DNA from: Sinorhizobium sp. 6-70
GTDB lineage: Bacteria > Pseudomonadota > Alphaproteobacteria > Rhizobiales > Rhizobiaceae
DNA: 64,000 bases
NCBI RefSeq assembly: GCF_030124375.1
Contig: NZ_JASKLS010000002.1
Span: 449,802 to 513,801 of the forward strand
Direction of reading: 5' to 3'
Shown: positions 18,945 to 28,227 of the stretch, piece after piece
How the letters are laid out: every line of letters begins with the position of its first letter
How positions within the stretch are numbered: the first letter of the stretch is position 1
Made by a program: the position numbers and the translations under genes
The notes under the pieces: model-generated
Databases searched by the model: none
Told to the model about the DNA's origin: nothing
What the model saw: the letters and a program-made list of their open reading frames with translations, nothing else

Positions 18945-21092
18945 GTGATGAGTACCAATCCGCATACCAGTCTTCAGTGTCTGGTCCTTGTCGCCCGTCA
19001 TCATGGCATCGACCTTTCGCCCGAACGGCTGCTGCATGACTACGCATTGGGGGACCAGCCGGTCGCGACCCGGCAGCTCCTTCGCATGGCGAAAGATGCC
19101 GGCCTGCGGGCCCGGCACGTGCATCTGACCTGGCGGTCGCTCTTTCAGATGGGCGGCGCCTATCCCGTGCTTGCCGAACTCGAGAATGGCAACTGGGTCG
19201 TCATCGCCGGTGTTGCGACCGACAGCGAGGAGGAGGCGATCCGGATTCTCGATCCGCTGGCGGCGCGGCCCGAATTCATCGTCCTGAATGAAAGCCAGTT
19301 TTCCAAGGCCTGGCGCGGCTCGGCGGTCCTCCTGAAACGCAACTACCGTCTCGGCGACGATGACCAGCCCTTCGGCTTTCGCTGGTTCTTGCCGGAGATC
19401 GTACGCCAGCGTGGGCTTTTCCGGGACGTCGCCTTGGCGGCCGTCGCCCTTTACGGGCTTGGCCTCACCACGCCGATCTTCTTCCAGCTGGTCATCGACA
19501 AGGTGCTGGTGCATCAGAGCTACGCAACACTGACGGTTCTCACCATCGGCATCGCGGTCGCACTGGTCTTCGATGCCGCCTTTTCCTTCCTGCGCCGCTA
19601 TCTCCTGCTCTATGCGACCAACAAGATTGATATCAGGATAGCGACGCGCACCTTCGGGCATCTCCTGAACCTGCCGATCGCGCTTTTCGAACAGGCGTCC
19701 GCCGGTGTCCTGGTGAAGCACATGCAGCAGACCGGGCGCATTCGCGAATTCCTGACCGGCAGGCTCTTCCTCACCCTGCTCGACGGCCTGTCGCTTCTGG
19801 TGTTCGTTCCGATCCTCGCCCTCTACAGCGTCAAGCTTACCTTCGTGGTGCTCGGCTTTGCCGCGCTGGTGGGCCTCGTGGTGATGATGCTCGTGGGACC
19901 ATTCCAGCAACGGCTCCAGGCTCTCTACCAGGCCGAAGGCGATCGACAGGCGATGCTCGTGGAAACGGTCCACGGCATGCGCACAGTCAAGTCGCTGGCG
20001 CTCGAACCGCGCCAGCGCCGGGTGTGGGACGACCATTCGGCCCGGTCGATCTCGGTGCGCTTCCGCGTCGAGAAGATTTCGACCTTCGCGCAGGCGATAA
20101 CGGGGCTCCTGGAAAAACTGATGAGCGTCACGATCGTCGGACTGGGCGCGCTCGACGTGTTCAGCGGCACAATGACAATCGGCGCGCTCGTTGCCTTCAA
20201 CATGCTGGCCGGCCGGGTTTCCGGACCGCTCGTCCAGATCGTCACCATGATCCACGAATATCAGGAAGTGGCGCTTTCCGTGCGCATGCTCGGCGAGATC
20301 ATGAACCAGCGCCCGGAGCAATTCGGGCGTGGACGCGGGCTCAGGCCGGATCTCAAGGGACTGATCGAGTTCGACAGGGTGACTTTCCGGTACGGGCCCG
20401 ACGGCGCCCCTGCACTCGACGATGTCTCCTTCACGGTTCCCGCGGGCTCCGTCTTCGGCATCGTCGGCAAGAGCGGCTCGGGAAAGACGACCGTCACCCG
20501 GCTCATCCAAGGTCTCTATCAAAACCAGCAGGGGCTCGTGCGCATAGACGGTCACGACAGCCGCGAGATCGATCTCGTTCACTTGAGAAAGAGCATCGGC
20601 GTCGTGCTGCAGGACAACTTCCTGTTCCGGGGAACGGTTCGCGAAAACATCGCGGCGGCAAGGACGGATGCAAGCATCGAGGAAATCGCCGCCGCCGCAC
20701 GCATTGCCGGCGCCGAGGAGTTCATCGAGCGACTGCCGCGCGGCTTCGAAACCTTGCTCGAGGAAAATGCCTCCAATCTCTCCGGAGGCCAGAAGCAGCG
20801 CCTTGCCATCGCCCGCGCGCTGATCACCGATCCCAGATTGCTTATTCTCGACGAGGCGACGAGCGCTCTCGACCCCGACAGCGAGGCAATCGTCAGGCAG
20901 AACCTCTCCAAGATCGCCGAGGGACGCACCGTCATCATCGTCTCGCACCGTCTGTCCACGCTCGTCGATGCCGATGCGATCCTCGTCATCGAGCGCGGCA
21001 AGATCGCCGATATCGGTCGCCATGACCAGCTCGTTTCACGCTGCATGACCTATCGCCACCTGTGGTCACAGCAGACGAGGCAGTCCGCATGA
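18945..21092 (+). CDS. Type I secretion ABC transporter with degenerate C39-like domain
   Basis: A 715-residue HlyB-type protein. Residues 1-130 form a C39-like domain, but the position of the catalytic Cys appears to be Thr (HTSLQCL) and the usual His motif reads NGNWVVIAGV, so it should not cleave. It may hold the substrate, as in HlyB. About six membrane helices follow (about 160-440). The ATPase domain has Walker A GIVGKSGSGKTT (about 505-516), signature LSGGQKQRLA (about 612), Walker B RLLILDEAT (about 631) and the H-loop in SHRLST. It uses ATP to export a substrate in one step through HlyD and an outer-membrane TolC-type channel, not encoded here. The likely substrate is the giant protein upstream. 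Confidence 0.93.
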   Translation: MMSTNPHTSLQCLVLVARHHGIDLSPERLLHDYALGDQPVATRQLLRMAKDAGLRARHVHLTWRSLFQMGGAYPVLAELENGNWVVIAGVATDSEEEAIRILDPLAARPEFIVLNESQFSKAWRGSAVLLKRNYRLGDDDQPFGFRWFLPEIVRQRGLFRDVALAAVALYGLGLTTPIFFQLVIDKVLVHQSYATLTVLTIGIAVALVFDAAFSFLRRYLLLYATNKIDIRIATRTFGHLLNLPIALFEQASAGVLVKHMQQTGRIREFLTGRLFLTLLDGLSLLVFVPILALYSVKLTFVVLGFAALVGLVVMMLVGPFQQRLQALYQAEGDRQAMLVETVHGMRTVKSLALEPRQRRVWDDHSARSISVRFRVEKISTFAQAITGLLEKLMSVTIVGLGALDVFSGTMTIGALVAFNMLAGRVSGPLVQIVTMIHEYQEVALSVRMLGEIMNQRPEQFGRGRGLRPDLKGLIEFDRVTFRYGPDGAPALDDVSFTVPAGSVFGIVGKSGSGKTTVTRLIQGLYQNQQGLVRIDGHDSREIDLVHLRKSIGVVLQDNFLFRGTVRENIAAARTDASIEEIAAAARIAGAEEFIERLPRGFETLLEENASNLSGGQKQRLAIARALITDPRLLILDEATSALDPDSEAIVRQNLSKIAEGRTVIIVSHRLSTLVDADAILVIERGKIADIGRHDQLVSRCMTYRHLWSQQTRQSA

Positions 21093-22480
21093 GCGCCCGC
21101 AACCCGCAACCCGCAAACATCATTTCCGACCGCGACCTCGCGGGAAGACCGCCGCTGCCGCCGGTCATTGCGGAATTTCAATCCGACGCGGTGGAACTGG
21201 AGGAGCGCGTACCGCCGAAGATCGCTCGGCTGACGCTCTACGGCGTTGCGGCCCTTATTGCCGCCGCGGTTCTGTGGGCGTCGATCTCATCGATCGACGA
21301 AGTCGTCGTTGCTCCCGGCAAGCTGGTCACGACCCGGCCGACCATTATCCTGCAGCCGCTGGAAACCTCCATCGTTCGTTCGATCGACGTGACGACCGGA
21401 GAGGTGGTTCGCGCTGGCCAAGCGCTCGTGATGCTTGATGCGACATTCAGCCAGTCGGACTTCGACCAGCAGAGGGTAAAGCTCGCGGCATTCGATGCGC
21501 AGATAGAGCGCATCGAGGCGGAACTCGACAACGCCGATTATTCCTTAATCGCGGGCAATTCGCCCGAGGAACGGCTGCAGTTGCAGCTCTTTGGTCAGCG
21601 GCGTGCATTTTACGTCGCTCAGCTCCAGAATTTCGACCAGCAGATTGCGGGACAGCTTGCCGCAATCGAGGCGGGCAAGAACCAGGAGGTCATCCTGCTC
21701 GACCGGCGCGAGAGCCTCACCCGGATCGAGAACGCGCGCGAGACGCTCTACAAAAAAGAGAAGGGTTCGCTCATCAATTTCCTCAGCTCGCGCGATGCAC
21801 GCCTCGACGTCGACGCCAATCTGTCGCAACTGCGCGGCAAGTCAGCCGAAGCCGAACATGCCCTGGCCAGGCTCAGGGCGGATCGACAGGCGTTCATCGA
21901 GGACTTCCGCCGCACATCGACGGAGCAGCTTGTAGAGTTGCGCGGCCAGCGCGATACGGCGAGCACGGAAGTAAAGAAGATGGAGCTGCGGCGGGAAATG
22001 GTGGCCTTGACGGCGCCGGCCGATGCGGTCGTCCTCGATCTTGCGCAACGTTCGGTCGGTTCGGTCGTGCGCGAGGCGGAGCCGATTGTCACGCTCGTAC
22101 CGCTCAACGTGCCCCTGGAAGCCGAGGTCGAGATCAATGCCCGCGATATCGGGCGCGTGACTGCCGACGAGGAGGTCCGCATCAAATTCGATGCCTACCC
22201 GTTCCAGAAATACGGCACCGCGTCCGGCTCGATCCGGACGATCAGCCGCGACGCCTTCACGCCAAGCCAGCAGGAAGCGTCAGCGGTTCACGCGGCCGCT
22301 CCGTTCTTCAAGGCGCGTGTTACGCTTGGCGACACCGAGCTTCGCGCGCCGCCCGGGACCGTCCGTCTGCTGCCCGGCATGACCGTATCTGCAGAGATCA
22401 AGGTCGGCCGTCGAACCGTCATTTCCTATTTCCTCTATCCGCTGCTGCGAGGTCTCGACGACGCCATCCGCGAGCCTTGA
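21089..22480 (+). CDS. HlyD-family membrane fusion protein of type I secretion
   Basis: A 463-residue protein whose ATG overlaps the transporter stop by 4 bp (ATGA), so translation is coupled. A cytosolic N-terminal stretch is followed by one membrane helix (LTLYGVAALIAAAVLWASIS). Next come the lipoyl/barrel-sandwich start (DEVVVAPGKLVT...LQPLETSIVRSIDVTTGEVV), a long coiled-coil hairpin (about 110-300) and the second lipoyl half (REMVALTAPADAVV). The C-terminal beta domain ends with GMTVSAEIKVGRRTVISYFL. It forms the periplasmic tunnel between the ABC exporter and a TolC-like channel. It ends the five-gene operon. Confidence 0.93.
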   Translation: MSARNPQPANIISDRDLAGRPPLPPVIAEFQSDAVELEERVPPKIARLTLYGVAALIAAAVLWASISSIDEVVVAPGKLVTTRPTIILQPLETSIVRSIDVTTGEVVRAGQALVMLDATFSQSDFDQQRVKLAAFDAQIERIEAELDNADYSLIAGNSPEERLQLQLFGQRRAFYVAQLQNFDQQIAGQLAAIEAGKNQEVILLDRRESLTRIENARETLYKKEKGSLINFLSSRDARLDVDANLSQLRGKSAEAEHALARLRADRQAFIEDFRRTSTEQLVELRGQRDTASTEVKKMELRREMVALTAPADAVVLDLAQRSVGSVVREAEPIVTLVPLNVPLEAEVEINARDIGRVTADEEVRIKFDAYPFQKYGTASGSIRTISRDAFTPSQQEASAVHAAAPFFKARVTLGDTELRAPPGTVRLLPGMTVSAEIKVGRRTVISYFLYPLLRGLDDAIREP

Positions 22481-22706
22481 CCGAGGCTCGGCATGGAATC
22501 GGCGAGAACCGTCGAAGCCGTCCGCGAGGTCGGCAATGCCGAAGGTGAACCCCTCCGCCAGCTCTGTATGTGCCTGCCGACGAGGCCTAGCAGGAGCTCA
22601 CGATCGCCTTGCCGATTGAGCCTCGACGCGTAGTCGTTGACGTTGGAAAGGCGACTTGGCCCCGCGCCCGTATATACGCCCGATGCGGTCGTCGGGATCG
22701 ACTGGC

Positions 22707-23201
22707 CTATTGCAGATCGCTCGCCTCGGCGTAGATCGCAGCGAGCGCCTCAAACCCAGCCTGATCCTCGGCATCGAAACGGCCGGATATCGGGCTGTCG
22801 AGATCGAGCACGCCGAAAATTCTGCCGTCCTTGATCAGCGGCACCACCAGCTCCGAACGGGAGGCAGCGTCACAGGCGATATGTCCGGGAAATTCATGAA
22901 CGTCCGGAACCAGCATCGCTCGTGCTTCCGCGACCGCGGTGCCGCAAACGCCCTTGCCCACCGCTATGCGCACACAGGCGACTTTCCCCTGAAACGGGCC
23001 GAGCACCAGCTCGTTTTCGGATTTCAGGAAATAGAAGCCTGCCCAGTTCAGGTCGGGTACCAGGTCGAAAATCAACGCGGAGAGGTTGGCAGCGTTGGCG
23101 ATCGCGTCGCGCTCCCCTTCAAGAAGGCCGCGCAGTTGGCTTGCGAGCTCGCGATAGAAGGAGCCCTTGTCGTCCTGAGCGATGCTTCTCGTAACATACA
23201 T
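22707..23201 (-). CDS. msrC: Free methionine-(R)-sulfoxide reductase, GAF domain
   Basis: A 164-residue single GAF-domain protein from the ATG at 23201. It has the three family cysteines in the family spacing: C76 in VACVRI, C86 in GKGVCGTA and C110 in FPGHIACD, with DVHEFPGH between. The enzyme reduces free L-methionine-R-sulfoxide to methionine using thioredoxin and protects against oxidative damage. It is cytosolic. It has no operon partner: the plus-strand HlyD gene converges on it, and a broken mannonate dehydratase gene starts on the other strand 72 bp upstream. Confidence 0.9.
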   Translation of the reverse strand: MYVTRSIAQDDKGSFYRELASQLRGLLEGERDAIANAANLSALIFDLVPDLNWAGFYFLKSENELVLGPFQGKVACVRIAVGKGVCGTAVAEARAMLVPDVHEFPGHIACDAASRSELVVPLIKDGRIFGVLDLDSPISGRFDAEDQAGFEALAAIYAEASDLQ

Positions 23202-23272
23202 GTTGCTGTCCTCAATCCTTCGGCTGCGACTATGCCATCTGACAAACTTGCACGCTATCAGATCGCTCTTCA

Positions 23273-23764
23273 ATGCCCGGCAACCAGCTTCTCGGCCTTC
23301 CGCGCATCCTTTCTCGCCTGGAGGACTACGAGGGCATGCTCGCGGCAGTCGACTTGCACGCGAATGGCGTGACGTTCTGCACCGGATCCCTCGGTGCTCG
23401 TGCCGCCAATGACTTGCCGGCCATGATCCGAAAGCTTGCGCCACGCATACACTTCCTTCACCTGCGCAACGTGACGCGCGACGATGAGACAACGCCATGT
23501 TCGTTCTTCGAGGACGAGCATCTCGAGGGGAACACCGACATGGTGGCGGTGATCGCGGCTGTGCTCGAAGAGGAAAGGCGCCGTAAGGCCGAGGGGCGGG
23601 CCGATCATCAGATTCCCATGCGTCCGGACCATGGCCAGGAAATCCTCGACGACGTGACCCGCGGTGCGCAGCCCGGCTATCCGGTAATTGGCCGGCTCAA
23701 GGGCCTGGCGGAATTGCGAGGCATCGAACGGGCGCTCTCTCACGCAACCTACGGAATGAAGTGA
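23273..23764 (+). pseudogene. uxuA: Mannonate dehydratase, C-terminal fragment
   Basis: Codes for 163 residues that match only the last part of mannonate dehydratase (usually near 390 residues). Recognisable parts are NGVTFCTGSLGAR, IHFLHLRNV, HLEGNTDMVAV, PMRPDHGQ (a metal-site and catalytic region) and GYPVIGRLKGLAELRG. The N-terminal half of the TIM barrel is missing, and upstream sequence is occupied by the msrC promoter region, so the fragment cannot be active. It is a deletion remnant of a D-glucuronate catabolic gene and marks an old junction beside the gabD operon end. Confidence 0.85.
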
Positions 23765-23800
23765 TGATGCAGCCTCTATCGCATCGTCCTGCCGCACATA

Positions 23801-25273
23801 TCAGAGGCTAAGGCAAAGATATTTGATCTCCACATAGTCTTCGATGCCGTACTTTGAGCCTTCACGGCCCTGGCCGGACTGCTTGATGCCGCCGAAGGGT
23901 GCCATCTCGGTGGAGATCAGGCCGGTATTGATGCCGACCATACCGTATTCCAGCGCTTCCGCCACGCGGAATATCTTGCTCACATCCCTCGAGTAGAAGT
24001 AGGACGCCAAGCCGAACTCGGTATTGTTGGCCATTTCAATGACCTCTTCCTCCGTCTCGAATTTGAAGAGCGGCGCAACAGGTCCGAAGGTTTCCTCGCG
24101 AGCGATCTTCATGTCGACGGTGACGCCCGTCAGCACGGTCGGCTCGAAAAACAGCCCGCCTTGGGCATTGCCGCCGAGAACCACTTCCGCGCCCTTTGCC
24201 ACAGCGTCACCGATATGTTCCTCGACCTTGGCAAGCGCCTTTTCCGAGATCAGCGGGCCGGCGTCGATACCGGCTTCGAATCCGTCGCCAACCTTCATCT
24301 CCCGAACCTTGGCGGCAAGCTTCGCGGCAAAAGCGTCGTATACGTCGGCGTGTACGTAGAGCCTGTTGGCGCAGACGCAGGTCTGACCGTTGTTGCGGTA
24401 CTTGGAAATCATGGCGCCTTCGACCGCCGCGTCGAGGTCCGCATCATCAAAGACGATGAAGGGCGCGTTGCCGCCGAGCTCGAGGCCAAGCTTCATGATC
24501 TGATCGGCGCCCTGGCGCATCAGGATCTTGCCGACATTGGTCGAGCCGGTGAAGGTAAGCTTGCGCACCTTGTCGTTCGCACACATCTCCTTGCCAACAC
24601 TGACCGAGTCGGTCGACAGGAGGACGTTGAAAAGACCCGCCGGCAGGCCGGCGCGCTCCGCCAAAACCGCAATCGCCAACGCCGAGAGTGGCGTTTCTGC
24701 CGCCGGCTTCGAGACCATGGCACAGCCGGCTGCGAGCGCCGGCGCCATCTTGCGGGCGAGCATCGCGTTCGGAAAATTCCACGGCGTGATCGCAGCCACG
24801 ACCCCGACCGGCTGCTTGATCACGATGATGCGCTTGTCCGGCTGGTGTCCGGGAATGGTGTCGCCATAGACGCGCTTTGCTTCCTCGCCGAACCATTCGA
24901 CGTAAGACGCACCGTAAAGGATTTCGCCCCTCGCCTCCGCGAGCGGCTTTCCCATTTCCATCGTCAGGATGGTGGCAAGGTCGTCGACATTGGCAACCAT
25001 CAGGTCGTAGAGGTTGCGCAGCACCGCGGCGCGTTCCTTGCCGGTCTTTTTCGCCCATGCCTTTTGCGCTGCGTGCGCCGCATCGATCGCGTGCGCGGTT
25101 TCGGCCCGGCCCATGTCGGGCAATGTGGCGATAAACTCGCCTGTCGCCGGATTGGTGACGTCGAATGTCTTGCCACTGTCGCTTCTCGCGAGCCACTCGG
25201 CGCCCACCAACCCCTTGTCAACGGCAAGGCTGGTATCCTTCAGTTTGACGAGCAGGGTTTCCGAAATCGTCAT
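23801..25273 (-). CDS. gabD: NAD(P)-dependent succinate-semialdehyde dehydrogenase
   Basis: A 490-residue protein of the aldehyde dehydrogenase superfamily, GabD type. It has ITPWNFPNAM (cofactor region, about 162-171), FTGSTNVGK (241-249), general base E265 in LELGGNAPF and nucleophile C299 in NNGQTCVCANR. The GGIKQSGQGREGSKYG C-terminal motif is typical of GabD. It oxidises succinate semialdehyde to succinate, the entry of 4-aminobutyrate and related amines into the TCA cycle. It is the last gene of the minus-strand operon, 82 bp after the ABC ATPase, which suggests that the imported substrate ends as succinate semialdehyde. Other semialdehyde substrates are possible. Confidence 0.9.
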   Translation of the reverse strand: MTISETLLVKLKDTSLAVDKGLVGAEWLARSDSGKTFDVTNPATGEFIATLPDMGRAETAHAIDAAHAAQKAWAKKTGKERAAVLRNLYDLMVANVDDLATILTMEMGKPLAEARGEILYGASYVEWFGEEAKRVYGDTIPGHQPDKRIIVIKQPVGVVAAITPWNFPNAMLARKMAPALAAGCAMVSKPAAETPLSALAIAVLAERAGLPAGLFNVLLSTDSVSVGKEMCANDKVRKLTFTGSTNVGKILMRQGADQIMKLGLELGGNAPFIVFDDADLDAAVEGAMISKYRNNGQTCVCANRLYVHADVYDAFAAKLAAKVREMKVGDGFEAGIDAGPLISEKALAKVEEHIGDAVAKGAEVVLGGNAQGGLFFEPTVLTGVTVDMKIAREETFGPVAPLFKFETEEEVIEMANNTEFGLASYFYSRDVSKIFRVAEALEYGMVGINTGLISTEMAPFGGIKQSGQGREGSKYGIEDYVEIKYLCLSL

Positions 25274-25355
25274 TCACAGGCCTCCTCGCGCGAACGTGCG
25301 CGTCTTGCTCCCCAAGTGCCAGATTTCTGTCGTCCAGATGCCGCGTCGGCTACCT

Positions 25356-26435
25356 TCATTGACCGAAAACGTGGGCCGATCCGGCATCGAACCTCAACCA
25401 AACGGCATCACCGCGAGCGAGTCCCGAGATCGCCTCGTGTCCAAACGGAAGGCGGACAGACAGGTCGTTGCCCTTGTTGGTCTTTGTTGCGACGTGGACG
25501 TTATTGCCGAGGAAGGTGATATCGCTGACCGTGGCGGGCAACCCGGTGTCCGAACGCGTTTTAGACAAGAGCAGGCGCTCCGGTCTCAGCATGAGGGAAG
25601 CCTTGGTCCCCGAGGATACAGTTCCATGCAGGGGAACGTTGGCCACTCTCATTGTGTCACAGATCGCAACTTCCGCCCGGCCGTTCGCCGTGGAGACCAC
25701 ATTGCAAGGCAGGAAATCGCTGTCTCCGATGAACTCGGCGACGAACCGGGTGGCGGGATTGGCGTAGAGCTCCGGCCCGGTACCAATCTGGTCGATCACG
25801 CCCTTCGAGAAGACGGCGATCCGATCGGAAAGGCGAAGCGCTTCCTCCTGGTCATGCGTGACATAGAGGATCGTCACTTCCGTCTGCTGGTGTATCCGGC
25901 GGATTTCGTGCTGGATTTCCTCGCGGAGCTTCTTGTCGAGCGCCGAAAGCGGCTCGTCCATCAGCAGCACAGGCGGATCATAGGCGAGTGCGCGCGCCAA
26001 AGCGACGCGCTGCTGTTGACCGCCGGACATCTGCGCCGGCTTACGGTCCTCGAAGCCCTCGAGCCGGACGAGCTTCAGCATCTCTCGCACCTTGGCGTCG
26101 ATTTCCGCCTTCGGCCGTCGGCGGACCGTCAGCGGAAAGGCGATGTTTTCGCCGACGGTGAGATGCGGGAACAGCGTGTAGCGCTGGAACACCATGCCGA
26201 TGTTGCGTTTGTGCGAAGGTGTCGCCAGCAGGGATTGGCCGTTCAGCAGGATGTCGCCGCGCGTCGGATTCTCAAAGCCGGCCAGGATGTAAAGCGTCGT
26301 GCTCTTGCCCGATCCGGACGGCCCGAGAAAGGTCAGGAACTCCCCCTGGGCCACGTCGAGATTGACGTCCTGGACGGCGACCACCGGACCGTATTCCTTG
26401 CGGATACCCCGGATTTGCAAAAAGGGTTTGCTCAT
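25356..26435 (-). CDS. ABC importer ATPase, PotA/polyamine type
   Basis: A 359-residue protein from the ATG at 26435, which overlaps the permease stop by 4 bp. It has Walker A LGPSGSGKST (37-46), Q-loop MVFQRYTLF (81-89), signature MSGGQQQRVALARA (136-149), Walker B LLMDEP (157-162), switch His in YVTHDQEEAL, and a C-terminal TOBE-type domain (about 280-359). This is the spermidine/putrescine (POPT) importer class. It powers the permease pair at 26432-28118 with the binding protein at 28228. The substrate is probably an amine or amino-acid-like compound, not certainly a polyamine. Confidence 0.92.
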   Translation of the reverse strand: MSKPFLQIRGIRKEYGPVVAVQDVNLDVAQGEFLTFLGPSGSGKSTTLYILAGFENPTRGDILLNGQSLLATPSHKRNIGMVFQRYTLFPHLTVGENIAFPLTVRRRPKAEIDAKVREMLKLVRLEGFEDRKPAQMSGGQQQRVALARALAYDPPVLLMDEPLSALDKKLREEIQHEIRRIHQQTEVTILYVTHDQEEALRLSDRIAVFSKGVIDQIGTGPELYANPATRFVAEFIGDSDFLPCNVVSTANGRAEVAICDTMRVANVPLHGTVSSGTKASLMLRPERLLLSKTRSDTGLPATVSDITFLGNNVHVATKTNKGNDLSVRLPFGHEAISGLARGDAVWLRFDAGSAHVFGQ

Positions 26436-27232
26436 GATTTCAATCCTTTGCGAACGATGGCGACGAACACCATCAAGAGCACGGTCAACAGGATGAGAAG
26501 CGTGGAAGCCGCAGCGACGACCGGTGTCAGATCCTGCCGAAGCGTCGCCCAGATCTTGACGGGCAACGTCTGAAGTGTCGGGCTCGACATGAAGATCGCG
26601 ACGACCACCTCGTCCCAGGAGGTGAGGAACGAGAAGATCGCTGCCGAGAAAATGCCGTGGCTGATCGCCGGCAGCGTCACCCGGATTTTGGCTTCGAGCG
26701 GTGAGGCCCCGCAAAGCACGGCGGCATCCTCGATCGACTTGTCAAACCCTTCGAGCGCACCAGCAATCGACAGGATCGAGAACGGCAGCGCCAGCACCAG
26801 ATGGGAGATGACGAAGCCGGTCATGGTTCCGTTGAGGCCGATCTGCAGGAAGAATGCGTAGAGCGCGACGGCGAGCACGACGACCGGCAGGATCATCGGC
26901 GTCAGGAACAGCGCCCTCAATGCCTCCCGGAATATGAACCGTCCTCGCGTAAGACCGAACGACGTGAGCAGGCCGAGGAGAACCGAGAGGGCGGTGACGA
27001 TGATGGCGATCTGGAAGCTCGTCCAGGCGGACTCGAGCCAACGCGGATCGGCGAGAAGCTCCTGATACCATTTCAGCGTCCAGCCGGGCGGCGGAAAGAT
27101 CAGCCATTGCGACGATCCGAAGGACAATGCCGCGATGAAAAGGATCGGCAGAAGCAGAAATACCGTCGTCAGCAACGTGATGCCGAGGAGAACGAGCTTC
27201 CACCAGCCGAGGCGATCGAAGTTCAAAAGCAT
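26432..27232 (-). CDS. ABC importer permease, PotC type
   Basis: A 266-residue inner-membrane protein from the ATG at 27232 (MLLNFDRLGWWKLVLLG). It has six predicted helices and the EAA coupling loop EDAAVLCGASPLEAKIRVTLP near residues 170-190, which docks to the ATPase. It follows the other permease gene with a single-base gap and overlaps the ATPase start by 4 bp. It forms the heterodimeric membrane channel with the PotB-type permease. Confidence 0.9.
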   Translation of the reverse strand: MLLNFDRLGWWKLVLLGITLLTTVFLLLPILFIAALSFGSSQWLIFPPPGWTLKWYQELLADPRWLESAWTSFQIAIIVTALSVLLGLLTSFGLTRGRFIFREALRALFLTPMILPVVVLAVALYAFFLQIGLNGTMTGFVISHLVLALPFSILSIAGALEGFDKSIEDAAVLCGASPLEAKIRVTLPAISHGIFSAAIFSFLTSWDEVVVAIFMSSPTLQTLPVKIWATLRQDLTPVVAAASTLLILLTVLLMVFVAIVRKGLKS

Positions 27233-27233
27233 C

Positions 27234-28118
27234 TCAGCGCCCTCCCATCCGATCGGTGCCGAAGAAGCGGAGTTGGACGGCGTAAAGCGCCAGTGTGACG
27301 ACCAGCAGCACAAGGGCGGCGGCACCACCCATGCCCCAGTTGACGAGAGACTGGACGAACTGCGCAATGAGTTCGGCGAGCATCATGTTCGCAGTACCGC
27401 CGAGCAGGGCCGGGGTGACGAAGTAGCCTAGCGACATCACGAAGACCATGAGAGCGCCCGCCGCCATGCCTGGCATCGCGAGCGGCAGCAGGACGCGCAC
27501 GAGCGACTGCCAGCGATTGGCACCGCAGAGCGCAGCCGCCTGCAGGATAGCTGGGTCGATCTTCCGGATGACGCCATAGAGCGGCAGGATGATGAAGGGC
27601 AGCATGATATAGGTCATGCCGATCGTCACACCCGTCAGGTTGTTGACGAGTGGAAGCGGCTTGTCGATGAGCCCCATTCCGATCAGCACCTTGTTGATGA
27701 CGCCGGTGCGCTGCAGCAGCACCATCCAGGCATAGGTGCGTGCAAGGAGGTTCGTCCACATCGACAGCAGCAGAATGGCGAAAACCACGGAAGCGACGCG
27801 GCTGGGCATGATGGCGAGCGCCCACGCGACCGGAAAGCCAACCAGCAATGAGACGAGCGTGACCAGGCCGGATACGATGAAGGTGTTTGCGAATATCCGC
27901 AAATAGGTCGAAGAGCCCAGCAGTTCGGCATAGTTGCCGAGGCCCGGCACGGGTTCCGTGACGCTGCGCGTCAGTAGGATGGCAACCGGCAGAACGAAGA
28001 ACAGGATCAGCAGGCCGAGCGCCGGCAATGTCAAATCAAAGTCGGTCGGCCGCCGGGCGCGCACGGACGGCGCATACGGTCTCCCGCTTTCGGTTTCGGT
28101 CTGCGTAGCCATTGTCAT
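27234..28118 (-). CDS. ABC importer permease, PotB type
   Basis: About 294 residues from the ATG at 28118, just after GGAGGAG; an ATG at 28112 would give a better ribosome-site spacing. It has six predicted membrane helices, and the EAA loop is QAAALCGANRWQSLVRVLLP (about residues 195-215). A basic cytosolic N-terminus precedes the first helix. It pairs with the PotC-type protein. It begins about 110 bp after the binding-protein gene, and that gap contains short G/C-rich inverted repeats that could lower downstream expression relative to the binding protein. Confidence 0.9.
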   Translation of the reverse strand: MTMATQTETESGRPYAPSVRARRPTDFDLTLPALGLLILFFVLPVAILLTRSVTEPVPGLGNYAELLGSSTYLRIFANTFIVSGLVTLVSLLVGFPVAWALAIMPSRVASVVFAILLLSMWTNLLARTYAWMVLLQRTGVINKVLIGMGLIDKPLPLVNNLTGVTIGMTYIMLPFIILPLYGVIRKIDPAILQAAALCGANRWQSLVRVLLPLAMPGMAAGALMVFVMSLGYFVTPALLGGTANMMLAELIAQFVQSLVNWGMGGAAALVLLVVTLALYAVQLRFFGTDRMGGR

Positions 28119-28227
28119 CTCTCCTCCTAACGAGGCAAGGCGCCGTCGAAAGCGGACGGCGCGCCGCATTCAGGCCGCCGGAGCAACCGGAAGAACGGTG
28201 TACCGTCCTCCCGGCCCGTTCCGGTGG

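Noticed and set aside
18930..21023. 697-residue minus-strand open frame opposite the type I ABC gene
   Set aside because: A GC-rich shadow of a strongly supported ABC transporter; composition rich in Asp, Glu, Arg and Gly and no domain.
25014..26573. 519-residue plus-strand frame across the gabD and ATPase genes
   Set aside because: It crosses two well-supported minus-strand genes; no start site or domain.
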